A DNA stretch of 13,196 nt from NCBI GenBank assembly GCA_020444775.1, contig JAGRHX010000195.1:1-13196 (forward strand). The letters run 5' to 3'. Source of the DNA: Gammaproteobacteria bacterium. GTDB lineage: Bacteria > Pseudomonadota > Gammaproteobacteria > HK1. Positions 1-7,100 of this stretch are shown piece after piece. Below the pieces are notes generated by a model. The model saw only the letters and a list, made by a program, of their open reading frames with translations. It searched no databases and had not been told where the DNA came from. A program made the translations under genes and the position numbers. Each line of letters opens with the position of its first letter. Position 1 is the first letter of the stretch.

Positions 1-1279
1 TGGCCAGGAACTCGCTCTTGGCGCGATTCGCCTGCTGGGCATCGTCCCTGGCCTGGCGCAGTTGCATGTCGGCCTGCTTGCGGGCGGTGATGTCCTCGTA
101 GGTGCCGAGCACCCCGATCACCTGACCGTCCTCGTCGTGCAGTGGGATCTTGCTGGTGCGGACCCAGACCTTCCGGCCGTCCGGGGAGGTCTGGAACTCC
201 TCGTAGTCGAAGCGTGGCTGGTTCTCGCGCATCACCGCCGCGTCATCCGCTCGATAGGACTCCGCTTCACTCCTCCAACCCATGTCGTGGTCGCTGCGTC
301 CGACGAGATCATGGGAATGTTCGAAGCCCGCGTCCAGGGCGAAGAGCCGATTGCAGCCCAGAAACCGTGAATCGGTGTCCTTCCAGAACACCCGAACCGG
401 GATGGTGTCGAGTACTTTCTGCAGCATCTGTCTGGCACGCTCGGCGTCGCGTCTTGCGCTGTCCAGATCGTGAACCTGCTCGTCGACAAGCTCCTCGAGA
501 TGATCGCGATGACGAATGAGCTCCTGCTCGGAGAGGTCCGCCATGCGCAGTGCCTCGCCGCCGGTTCTCCACAACAGCTCGATGGATTCCGCCAGCTCGT
601 CCAGCTCGTCTCGTGCGGTGTCGGGTCGTGGACTGCCGAGCGCCGGCTCGCGCTGTCGAAGATCGTCGGCGCCGACATTGCGCATCCCTGATGTGATGTC
701 GATCAGACGTCGAGTCACTACGGTCTGGTAGACGAAGGTAACGGTCAGGGCGATGAGCAGGATGAAGGCGGCGTTGCGGATGAAGGTGAGACCCCACTGC
801 CGATACAGCAACTGACGATCGGCCGCCAGATCGTGGATCAGGATGAGGGTGCCCAGATCATGGAGGTGGCCGGCGTCCTGGTAGGTGAGCGCGACAGTCC
901 GCTCGATGACCTCATCTCCCGCCGAGGTGAAGCCCGCCCGCAAGGTCGTGGCGTCCGCCAGGCGGGTCTGCACCTCATCCACGTAGGGGAAGCGTGCAAG
1001 ACCTTCTGTATGCAGCCTGATCTGCTCGGCGTCGAACGTCCAGATGCTCTGGACCAGCGCCGGCACGACGCTGATGGTGGCGGCATCAAAGCTTTGATGG
1101 GTCTCTTCGACACGGTGCTCGAGCTCGGACATCAGATCCCAGGTAGAGAGAATGATGGAGCCGACACCGCCGACCACCAGTGACCATGCGAGCAATCGCC
1201 GGGCGATCCGGCTGGACAGACCCAGAAGCTGCTGGCGGGGGCCGGATGTCCGCGCTCGCCTGTGGAACGCCTTGGTCAA
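1..1279 (-). CDS. Membrane sensor histidine kinase (TM-sensor-TM-HAMP-PAS-HisKA), C-terminus cut by window edge
   Basis: The minus frame stays open to base 1, giving about 426 residues of an N-terminal part. Seen in order: TM helix 1 (about 29-46), a periplasmic region of about 110 residues with a WTFDAEQI / LARFPYVDEV pattern common in HAMP-linked sensor proteins, TM helix 2 (about 168-186), a HAMP segment starting VVTRRLIDITSGM, a charged coiled-coil linker, and a PAS domain (about 287-400) with FWKDTDSRFLGCNRLFA, DLVGRSDHDM and GVLGTYEDIT. The last visible residues, ANRAKSEFLA, are the usual lead-in to a HisKA H-box, so the phospho-accepting His lies just outside. Such proteins autophosphorylate in response to periplasmic or PAS signals; many are hybrid kinases, which cannot be judged here. 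No ATG precedes TM1. The only usual start codon in frame before it is TTG at 1279, with a poor ribosome site, so the start is uncertain. It lies 60 bases after the solute-binding protein gene on the same strand. Confidence 0.88.
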   Translation of the reverse strand, partial: MTKAFHRRARTSGPRQQLLGLSSRIARRLLAWSLVVGGVGSIILSTWDLMSELEHRVEETHQSFDAATISVVPALVQSIWTFDAEQIRLHTEGLARFPYVDEVQTRLADATTLRAGFTSAGDEVIERTVALTYQDAGHLHDLGTLILIHDLAADRQLLYRQWGLTFIRNAAFILLIALTVTFVYQTVVTRRLIDITSGMRNVGADDLRQREPALGSPRPDTARDELDELAESIELLWRTGGEALRMADLSEQELIRHRDHLEELVDEQVHDLDSARRDAERARQMLQKVLDTIPVRVFWKDTDSRFLGCNRLFALDAGFEHSHDLVGRSDHDMGWRSEAESYRADDAAVMRENQPRFDYEEFQTSPDGRKVWVRTSKIPLHDEDGQVIGVLGTYEDITARKQADMQLRQARDDAQQANRAKSEFLA

Positions 1280-1339
1280 CGGGGGTCTCGATTTTCGTGT
1301 GGAATGCCGAGTCGAATCAGGAATCGTCCGTGGCGCTCG

Positions 1340-2098
1340 CTATCGTGCGCGTATCGATGCGACCAGTGTGTTGTAGGTGCCGTCCGCTTTCAGCGCGCGA
1401 ATCGTCGCCGCCAGCTCGGGGACCAGGGCTTCGTGCTTGCGGTGCAGGTACAGGTACATGTCCACGTCCTTCAAGGACGGCGAGAGCGGCGCAATCGAGG
1501 TCAGGCCCTGCTCACGGATCAAGACCTCGCCATCGGCCTTCGTATAGAGCGCCAGATCGACGCGTGAGCTGGCCAGCATATTGAACAGCTGTTGCGGCTG
1601 GTCGACCTTGGTCACCGACCGCGCGTGCGTGGCGTGACTTTCAAACATCTTCCAGCCATTGATGAATGCAACGCGGTGGTCCCTGAGGCTATCCCAGCCG
1701 TTGAGCTCGATGGTCGCGTCCCGGGAGAAGGCCACGAAGCTGATACGGACGAAGGGTTCCGGGACCTGGATGAGATTGGGGTACAGCTCGCCAAGACCCG
1801 CGACCCGCAGCCCTTCACCGTCCACCTCGCCCTGGTCCGCGGTGCGCAGCGAGCGCTCCGAGGGCAGACTTATGACCTCGAGACCGTAGCCCAGTCGTTG
1901 GAGCGCTTCGCTGGCGACGACCTCGAGCACCCGGCGATCCAGCGGTGTGTTGTTGGTGCTCACGGTTACCATCCGATCGAGCGCCACGGCCGGGAGCGCG
2001 GTCCAGGCGAGCGTCAGCAGCAGGATGGTCCTGAACACGGAGAATCGAATCAGGGATATCCCAGTTCGGGGCATTCGAGTCTGGGGCACTCCGGTCAT
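1340..2098 (-). CDS. Periplasmic solute-binding protein, family 3 (SBP_bac_3-like)
   Basis: A 252-residue protein with a signal peptide: basic n-region, hydrophobic core TILLLTLAW and an Ala-Val-Ala cleavage site near residue 39. The rest resembles family 3 periplasmic binding proteins: a start TVSTNNTPLDRR, a central region FVRISFVAFSRD followed by DHRVAFINGW, a LFNMLASSRVDLALY segment (the usual 'protein sees itself as poor importer' hinge region), and a C-terminal LKADGTYNTLV, which is close to the family's LKADGTY ending. The ligand is not deducible. No ABC permease or ATPase gene is visible. The next gene on the same strand, 60 bases on, is a sensor kinase, so the likely role is to present a ligand to that kinase rather than transport. 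The first ATG is used. Met9 (position 2074) would give a more typical short signal peptide, and neither start has a strong ribosome site. Confidence 0.82.
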   Translation of the reverse strand: MTGVPQTRMPRTGISLIRFSVFRTILLLTLAWTALPAVALDRMVTVSTNNTPLDRRVLEVVASEALQRLGYGLEVISLPSERSLRTADQGEVDGEGLRVAGLGELYPNLIQVPEPFVRISFVAFSRDATIELNGWDSLRDHRVAFINGWKMFESHATHARSVTKVDQPQQLFNMLASSRVDLALYTKADGEVLIREQGLTSIAPLSPSLKDVDMYLYLHRKHEALVPELAATIRALKADGTYNTLVASIRAR

Positions 2099-2146
2099 GA
2101 GGTTTCACCATCAGGTCACGGTGTCGGGGTACACGTCAGTGTGTGG

Positions 2147-2167
2147 CGTAGCGACAGTTTCGCTACG
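2147..2167. repeat. Perfect 8-bp inverted repeat (CGTAGCGA / TCGCTACG)
   Basis: The arms at 2147-2154 and 2160-2167 are exact reverse complements, separated by 5 bases (CAGTT). There is no T-run after it on either strand, so it is a poor fit to an intrinsic terminator. Its place in a divergent spacer would suit an operator or an mRNA leader hairpin. The function is an inference. Confidence 0.45.
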
Positions 2168-2290
2168 GCTATCGGATGTCGGCGCCGCGATCTTGAGCGC
2201 GGGCACGACCGCTAGCGCTGGCAGGCCGTTGCTGGCCGGGGGACGGTTGTGCCCGCGCCGCGGATCCGGTCATGCTTGGACCAATTCACG

Positions 2291-2296
2291 AAGGAG
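2291..2296 (+). promoter_or_regulatory. Ribosome binding site AAGGAG that sets the LLM oxidoreductase start
   Basis: AAGGAG lies 6 bases before the ATG at 2303. It argues against the earlier in-frame ATGs at 2249 and 2297, which would add residues not typical of the family's N-terminal beta strand (TRLGVVL). Confidence 0.8.
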
Positions 2297-2302
2297 ATGC
2301 GC

Positions 2303-3274
2303 ATGACACGTTTGGGGGTGGTGCTTTCCACGTCGACCGCGGCGCCTCCGGGCACGCACGTGCAGCTTGGTCGGATCGCCGAGGACCAGGGTTTCGAGGC
2401 GGTTCTGGTCAATGAGGGGCGCGGCGACGCGTTGGCCTGCGCGCTGGCTATTGCCATGGCCACAGAACGCGTGAAGGTCGGGACCAACATCGCCAAGATC
2501 TACTTCAGACACCCGTGTCTGACGGCGATGACCGCGCAGACCATCGCCGAGCTGTCACACGGCCGGTTGATCCTGGGGCTGGGGGTGAGCCACCGACCGC
2601 TGAACGAATCGCTAGGTATTGCGATGAACGATCCCCGCCAGGATCTGCGCGACCACGTGCTGACCGTGCAGCGTGCCTTACGTGGCGAGGCGATCGGTCT
2701 GTTCCGGCCACGCGCCACCGAGTATCCCGTGCCCATCCTGTTGGCGGCGCTGATCGAGGAGACAGCCGCCGCGGCGGGTGAGCTGGCTGACGGCATCATG
2801 CCCTTCCTGCCCAGCCGTGATCATCTGAGCCGGCTGGTGGCCGCGGCGCGGCGCGGCGCGATCGCGGCCGGCAAGTCCCCCGAATCCGTCGATTGCATCG
2901 TCAGCATCCCCACCTTCGTCTGCGACGATGTCGACGCGGCCCGCTCCGCGGCCCGCTACAATCTGGCGTATTTCTCGCGCTTGCCCTACTACCGGCGGCA
3001 ATGGCGGCGTAGTGGTTTCGTCGACGAGGTGGACGCCCTCAAGGCCTGCTGGCGCGAAGGCGACCGACGAGCCGCGGCCGCGCTGGTCTCGGACCGGATG
3101 GTCGATGCGGTTTGTGTGTATGGTCCAGCCGGGCAATGCCGTGAGCAGCTGGATGCTTTTCGCGAGTCGGGCGCGGGGATGCCGGTGCTGGCGGTCAGCC
3201 CGGTCAACGAGGATCGCTACACGGCAACCGAGCGCGCCTTGCGTCTGCTGGGGCCCGCCGCCGGCGCCACGTGA
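2303..3274 (+). CDS. LLM-class (luciferase-like) flavin/F420-type oxidoreductase
   Basis: A 323-residue protein of the bacterial luciferase-like TIM-barrel superfamily. Seen: N-terminal strand RLGVVLST, the helix and strand IAEDQGFEAVLVNE, VKVGTNIAKIYFRHP followed by TAQTIAELSHGRLILGLGVSH (the most characteristic stretch, about 78-97), PVPILLAAL (about 142-150), LADGIMPFLPS (about 161-171), and a C-terminal CVYGPAGQCREQLDAFRESGA resembling the family's 'G.pe.v.e.l..f...G' ending. The pattern is closer to the F420/methylene-tetrahydromethanopterin-reductase-like branch than to true luciferases. The cofactor (FMN or F420) and substrate cannot be read. In proteobacteria FMN is the likelier cofactor, in which case a partner flavin reductase would be needed; a reductase-like gene lies about 4.8 kb downstream. 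The TPR-like gene follows after 45 bases, so the two are probably co-transcribed. Confidence 0.88.
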   Translation: MTRLGVVLSTSTAAPPGTHVQLGRIAEDQGFEAVLVNEGRGDALACALAIAMATERVKVGTNIAKIYFRHPCLTAMTAQTIAELSHGRLILGLGVSHRPLNESLGIAMNDPRQDLRDHVLTVQRALRGEAIGLFRPRATEYPVPILLAALIEETAAAAGELADGIMPFLPSRDHLSRLVAAARRGAIAAGKSPESVDCIVSIPTFVCDDVDAARSAARYNLAYFSRLPYYRRQWRRSGFVDEVDALKACWREGDRRAAAALVSDRMVDAVCVYGPAGQCREQLDAFRESGAGMPVLAVSPVNEDRYTATERALRLLGPAAGAT

Positions 3275-3319
3275 TGGCCGGTCAGGCATCCGATGCGGCC
3301 GAGGAGGCGGGTGACCGTC

Positions 3320-4468
3320 ATGGACGGAACCACATTCAGGGTGTGCGTCGCGATCGCGCTGCTGTCAGTGCTCGTGTTCGGGCGCGAGCATATGTGGCCA
3401 CCGGGCGCCGGCACCCGGCAGACGCTGACTGACGGATCGTCACGGCGTGCCGACCATGTGCCACGGCCGCTGCTTTATGACGCCGGTCTCGACGATCGTA
3501 CGAGGAGGATGCCAGCGATGCTCCAGCGGGCGTCGCCGGATCGGCATGACGCCGAGTCATTCGTGGCCGAGGTGGCCGTGCTCAACGAGCGACTGCTGCG
3601 GGCCGCGGCGAAGGCCGTGCAGGGCGGCGACCAGGGGCGGCTTGCCGCAATCCTCGGTCTGCTCGGTGAGCTCGCCATCGAACAGCAGGCCTTCGACGTC
3701 GCCGAGCTGTATCTGGGCGAGGCGCTCGGGGTATACGAAGCGGAGCGGGACCCGCTCGGCGTTGCCGAGGTCAATCTGCAGCTCGGCCGGATGCACGTGA
3801 AGCTGCGTGAGCGGGCACGGGTGGCCGCTCACGCCTACGATAGACTGCTGCTCGCGCGCTGGCAGCGCCATCATGGCCATCTCGAGTCGGCCAGACGTAA
3901 TCTGCAGCGGGTCATAGACGAGAACCTGTCGATCCGCCGCCACGGTGCCGCGGCCGCCGCCCATCTGACCTTGCTCGAGGTGACGCTCCAGCAGGGTGAC
4001 CTGGACGGCGCGGCGAACGCGGCGATGGAGGCGGTGCGCTTGTACGCCGCCTCTGGCCAGATGGCGGAGGTCCGGCCGTTGCTGGCGGTGCTCGAATCCA
4101 TCGGAGTCGATTCGGAACATATCGAGCAGCTTCGTCAGGACTCGCTGCGACGTTCGGAGCGATTCTCGCTGGAGATGCAACACCTGGCCCGGGCGGACGA
4201 TTACGATCGCCTGTTCAACCACTACCGGGCCCGCGGTGATCTGGTCGAGGCCTGGCGCTGGCGCCTCAAGGCCAACGAATCCGTGCGTGATCTGGCGAGC
4301 CGGGTGATGTACCGGCGCAGTCCGGACGTGCTCGCGTTGTTGTTCGCATCCAATCGGCACATGGAGCAGGCGCGGCACTATCTGGACCTGGCCGGTCAAC
4401 GCTTCGCGCTCGAGGGTCAGACGGAGCTGCTGGCCAACACCGAGCGCTTGCGTGCGCGGATTTATTGA
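3320..4468 (+). CDS. Membrane-anchored TPR-like helical-repeat protein
   Basis: A 382-residue protein not recognised as a named family. Residues about 5-20 (TFRVCVAIALLSVLVF) form one hydrophobic segment, read as an uncleaved signal anchor or signal peptide. From about 105 to 260 there are helix pairs with tetratricopeptide spacing, for example LLGELAIEQQAFDVAELYLGEA, a GHLESARRNLQRVI stretch and LQQGDLDGAANAAMEAVRLY. The C-terminal third is also helical, with DYDRLFNHYRARGDLVEAWRW and HMEQARHYLDLAG. TPR proteins act as scaffolds for other proteins; no enzyme motif is seen. The start at 3320 puts GAGGAGG (3301-3307) 12 bases upstream, longer than ideal. GTG at 3311 and ATG at 3293 are alternatives in the same frame. 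The gene follows the LLM oxidoreductase by 45 bases, and its last 7 bases overlap the end of the convergent CoxL-like gene. Confidence 0.72.
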   Translation: MDGTTFRVCVAIALLSVLVFGREHMWPPGAGTRQTLTDGSSRRADHVPRPLLYDAGLDDRTRRMPAMLQRASPDRHDAESFVAEVAVLNERLLRAAAKAVQGGDQGRLAAILGLLGELAIEQQAFDVAELYLGEALGVYEAERDPLGVAEVNLQLGRMHVKLRERARVAAHAYDRLLLARWQRHHGHLESARRNLQRVIDENLSIRRHGAAAAAHLTLLEVTLQQGDLDGAANAAMEAVRLYAASGQMAEVRPLLAVLESIGVDSEHIEQLRQDSLRRSERFSLEMQHLARADDYDRLFNHYRARGDLVEAWRWRLKANESVRDLASRVMYRRSPDVLALLFASNRHMEQARHYLDLAGQRFALEGQTELLANTERLRARIY

Positions 4469-6789
4469 GCGCCCGTCCTGGCGGCGCGGATCGCACGCCA
4501 GACCCGTTCCGGGGTCGCCGGCATCTCCAGATGCTCGATGCCGAGCGGCGCCAGCGCGTCATTGATGGCGTTCATGACCGCCGCCAGCGCACCGACGGTG
4601 CCCGATTCGCCCGCACCCTTGGTGCCCAAGGGGTTGCTGCGGGTCGGCACGGGGTGGCTGGCGACCTGCATCTCACAGAAGTCGTCGGCGCGTGGCATCG
4701 CATAGTCCATGAACGAGCCTGACAGCAATTGCCCCGCCTCGTCGTAGACCAGGTTCTCCATCAGCGCCTGTCCGGCGCCCTGTGCGATGCCACCGTGGAT
4801 CTGACCCTTGACCAGCAACGGGTTGATCTCGAATCCCACGTCATCGACCGCGTTCAGCGCGACGATCCGGGTGCGGCCGGTCTCCGGGTCTATCTCCACC
4901 TCACAGATCTGGCAGCCGTTCGGAAAGTTGGCGGCGCTCGGGTTGTAGGTGGCGATCTCGTACATGCCCGGCTCCATGCCGGCGGACAGCCGATCCGGGC
5001 TGAACGCCGCCTGGGCGACCTCGCGAAAGCCGAGGCGACGATCGGTGCCGGCGATCCGGTACTCGGCGTCCTCGAAGTCGATGTCGGACTCAGCCGCCTC
5101 GAGCAGCTGGGCGGCAATCCGCCGACCCTTGGCCACGCATTTCTCGATGCCCATGAGCACCGCCGCGGATCCAAGGCTTGCGACCCGGGAACCACCGGTG
5201 CCGGTGCCGAAGGAGACCTGATCGGTGTCGCCTTCGACCACCCGCACCTGCTCGGGGGTCAGGCCGAGGCGCTCGCAGACGAGCTGCTTGTAGATGGTCT
5301 CGTGGCCCTGGCCGTGTGGGGTGGTGCCGACCAGCACCGTGGCCGTGCCCGAGCTGTTGAATCGGATCTCCGCGGTCTCGGTCTGTGGATTGGCCGCGAT
5401 CTCGATGCTGAAGGAGATACCGATGCCACGTAGCAGGCCACGCGTGGCGGCCGCTTCGCGGCGGCTTTCGAAGCCGGCGTAATCGGCGGCCTTCAGACAC
5501 TTGTCGAACAGCTTGTCGAACTCGCCACAATCGTAGGTGAAGGTGAGCGCAGTCTTGTAGGGAAACGCGTCGTTTGGAATCAGGTTGCGTCGGCGCAGCT
5601 CCGCCGGATCGATGTGCAGGCGTCGCGCGGCGATATCGACAAGCCGCTCCATCACATAGGCGGCCTCCGGCCGGCCGGCGCCTCGATAGGGCGAGAGCGG
5701 ATTGGTGTTGGTGAGCACCCCGGCGACCTGCACGTGCATGGCCGGGGTCGTGTAGACCCCGGCCATGGTGCCGACGTTGCCGGTCGGCGGCCCAGCACCG
5801 AGGAAGGCCACGTAGGCGCCCAGGTTGGCCTGGGTGCGCACCCGTACCGCCAGGAATCGGCCGTGCTCGTCGAGCGCAAGCTCAGCCTCGCTGACGTTGT
5901 CACGGGCGTGATCGTCGGCAATGAAGCCCTCACTGCGGTCGCTGGTCCACTTTACCGGTCGGCCCACCCGTTTCGAGGCCCAGGCCATCAGCGGGATCTC
6001 CGGATGGATGGAGCCCTTCATGCCGAACGAGCCGCCGACGTCGCCGGTGATGAAGCTGAGCTGATGCTCGTCGATCTTGAAGGTGTTCCTGGCAAGCGTT
6101 GCGCGCCATGCGTACGGACGCTGACTGCCAGCATAGATCGTGTACCGGTCCTCGCCCTTGTGATAGTGGGCGTTCACCGACCTGGGCTCCATGGGGTTCG
6201 CGGTGATGCGGTTGATGACGAAGCGTTGACTCACGACGTGGGCCGCGGCGGCGAACGCGCGTGCCGTGGCGGCGGCATCACCCACCTCGTAGAGGAAGGA
6301 CTCGTTCGATTCGCATTCGGGCCACAGGCGTGGCGTCGACGGGTCGTTGGCGTGTCCGGTCTCGACGTTCACCGGCAGCGGCTCGTACTCGATCTCGACC
6401 TGCTCGGCGGCGTCGCGGGCGCCGAGCGCGGTCTCGGCCACGACCACCGCCACCGGTTGTCCGAGGTAACGGGCCGCGTCGCGAGTCAACGCCGGGCGCG
6501 GCGGGCGGTACATCGGCTGACCGTCACGTCGCTTGCGTGGTGACGGCCCGACGATGGGCCCCAAGCCGTCGGCCTCGTAGTCCGCACCGGTGAGCACGCA
6601 GAGCACGCCGGGCAGGGTGCGTGCCGGGCTGACGTCGATGGCGGCAATCCGCGCGTGCGCGTGCGGCGAACGAATCACGTATGCGTAGCTCTGCGCGGGC
6701 AGCAGGAAGTCGTCTGCATAGCGACCGTTGCCGGTCAGCAGCCGCGGGTCCTCGGTACGTGGAACCGGTTGTCCTACACCAAATCGCAT
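4462..6789 (-). CDS. Molybdenum hydroxylase large subunit (CoxL-like, xanthine dehydrogenase family)
   Basis: A 775-residue protein, full length for the large subunit of CO dehydrogenase/xanthine oxidase-type enzymes, which hydroxylate substrates with water at a Mo-pterin centre. Seen in order: N-terminal RTEDPRLLTGNGRYADD, a/b hammerhead region with YLGQPVAVVVAET (about 108-120), GDVGGSFGMKG (249-259, pterin-binding), PYRGAGRPEA (367-376, active-site loop), GTTPHGQGHET (488-498), GTGTGGSR (528-535), and GAGESG (725-730) whose Glu728 is the expected catalytic base. The loop is of form II type (AYxGAGR), not the CO-oxidising form I AYxCSFR, so true CO oxidation is unlikely; the substrate is unknown. 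The usual partners, a 2Fe-2S small subunit and an FAD medium subunit, are not in the window. The start is set by AAGGAG 8 bases upstream, rather than the earlier in-frame ATG at 6861. It is transcribed away from the dioxygenase operon and overlaps the TPR gene by 7 bases at its 3' end. Confidence 0.93.
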   Translation of the reverse strand: MRFGVGQPVPRTEDPRLLTGNGRYADDFLLPAQSYAYVIRSPHAHARIAAIDVSPARTLPGVLCVLTGADYEADGLGPIVGPSPRKRRDGQPMYRPPRPALTRDAARYLGQPVAVVVAETALGARDAAEQVEIEYEPLPVNVETGHANDPSTPRLWPECESNESFLYEVGDAAATARAFAAAAHVVSQRFVINRITANPMEPRSVNAHYHKGEDRYTIYAGSQRPYAWRATLARNTFKIDEHQLSFITGDVGGSFGMKGSIHPEIPLMAWASKRVGRPVKWTSDRSEGFIADDHARDNVSEAELALDEHGRFLAVRVRTQANLGAYVAFLGAGPPTGNVGTMAGVYTTPAMHVQVAGVLTNTNPLSPYRGAGRPEAAYVMERLVDIAARRLHIDPAELRRRNLIPNDAFPYKTALTFTYDCGEFDKLFDKCLKAADYAGFESRREAAATRGLLRGIGISFSIEIAANPQTETAEIRFNSSGTATVLVGTTPHGQGHETIYKQLVCERLGLTPEQVRVVEGDTDQVSFGTGTGGSRVASLGSAAVLMGIEKCVAKGRRIAAQLLEAAESDIDFEDAEYRIAGTDRRLGFREVAQAAFSPDRLSAGMEPGMYEIATYNPSAANFPNGCQICEVEIDPETGRTRIVALNAVDDVGFEINPLLVKGQIHGGIAQGAGQALMENLVYDEAGQLLSGSFMDYAMPRADDFCEMQVASHPVPTRSNPLGTKGAGESGTVGALAAVMNAINDALAPLGIEHLEMPATPERVWRAIRAARTGAQ

Positions 6790-6795
6790 GCGGGG

Positions 6796-6803
6796 TTCTC
6801 CTT
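6796..6803 (-). promoter_or_regulatory. Ribosome binding site AAGGAGAA deciding the CoxL-like start
   Basis: On the minus strand AAGGAGAA precedes the ATG at 6789, with 8 bases between the AAGGAG core and the start. This start gives the family's usual beginning (MRFGVGQPVPRTEDP). Confidence 0.78.
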
Positions 6804-6887
6804 GGTTGCGCGCGGGCCGAAGTCCGGTCCGTGCCCGCCTCGAGATCATCGTTCGAATCACCGCGACACAGCGGGGATGCTAATGAA

Positions 6888-6911
6888 GCCTCGAGCAAAT
6901 GCAATCGAGGC
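6888..6911. promoter_or_regulatory. 24-bp dyad GCCTCGA-N10-TCGAGGC, candidate operator
   Basis: Two exact 7-bp reverse-complement arms (6888-6894 and 6905-6911) flank an AT-richer 10-base core. The centre lies about 110 bases from the CoxL-like start and about 200 from the dioxygenase start. Arm length and spacing suit a dimeric regulator. The nearest regulator gene is the LysR gene at 10646-11569. The sequence shows the dyad; binding is inferred. Confidence 0.5.
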
Positions 6912-7087
6912 GCCCGGGGCGTGTCTGGCACAGCCGCCAGGCCGCCACGCGGCACGCGTGATCCGGCTCCCGCATCCTGATACCGTTGCGCGCAGACCAG
7001 CCGCGTCGCTTCGTGGTGTCGTCACGGGCGCGTCACTTCCCTGTCCATGCATTGCCACGGGTATCTGCACGCCGCGGTTCCCGTATC

Positions 7088-7093
7088 GAGGAG
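7088..7093 (+). promoter_or_regulatory. Ribosome binding site GAGGAG deciding the dioxygenase start
   Basis: GAGGAG sits 7 bases before the ATG at 7101. It favours this start over the in-frame ATG at 7047, whose extra residues look unlike the family. Confidence 0.78.
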
Positions 7094-7100
7094 TCAGGCT

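Larger units (their letters stand above)
2099..2302. promoter_or_regulatory. Divergent spacer between solute-binding protein and LLM oxidoreductase genes
   Basis: These 204 bases lie between two divergently oriented genes and must carry the promoters or leaders of both unless transcription enters from elsewhere. No confident -35/-10 pair was recognised by eye. The spacer holds a perfect 8-bp hairpin (2147-2167) and, at its right end, the AAGGAG ribosome site of the LLM gene. No convincing small gene was seen. Confidence 0.4.
6790..7100. promoter_or_regulatory. Divergent regulatory spacer between CoxL-like gene and dioxygenase operon
   Basis: These 311 bases separate two divergent transcription units and should hold both promoters. 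Seen: the ribosome site of the CoxL-like gene at its left end, a GCCTCGA-N10-TCGAGGC dyad (6888-6911), an 8-bp palindrome CACGCGTG (6953-6960), and the GAGGAG ribosome site of the dioxygenase at its right end. A weak promoter-like pair reading left on the minus strand (TTGCAT, 16 bases, TAGCAT) overlaps the dyad, but its match to consensus is poor. No small gene was supported. Confidence 0.5.

Noticed and set aside
2846..2866. A run of alternating CGCGGCGCGG bases
   Set aside because: It lies inside the LLM oxidoreductase gene and encodes Ala/Arg residues in a helix; it is codon bias rather than a repeat element.
3557..4399. A minus-strand open frame of 280 codons opposite the TPR-like gene
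   Set aside because: The plus-strand frame has TPR-like periodicity, a membrane anchor and a ribosome site; the antisense frame has none of these.
5614..6543. A plus-strand open frame of 309 codons within the CoxL-like gene
   Set aside because: The minus-strand protein has all catalytic motifs; this is a shadow frame.
6790..7100. A possible minus-strand sigma-70 promoter (TTGCAT, 16 bases, TAGCAT) in the divergent spacer
   Set aside because: Only about half of the -35 positions match and the -10 lacks the central TA, so I mention it only as context for the dyad.
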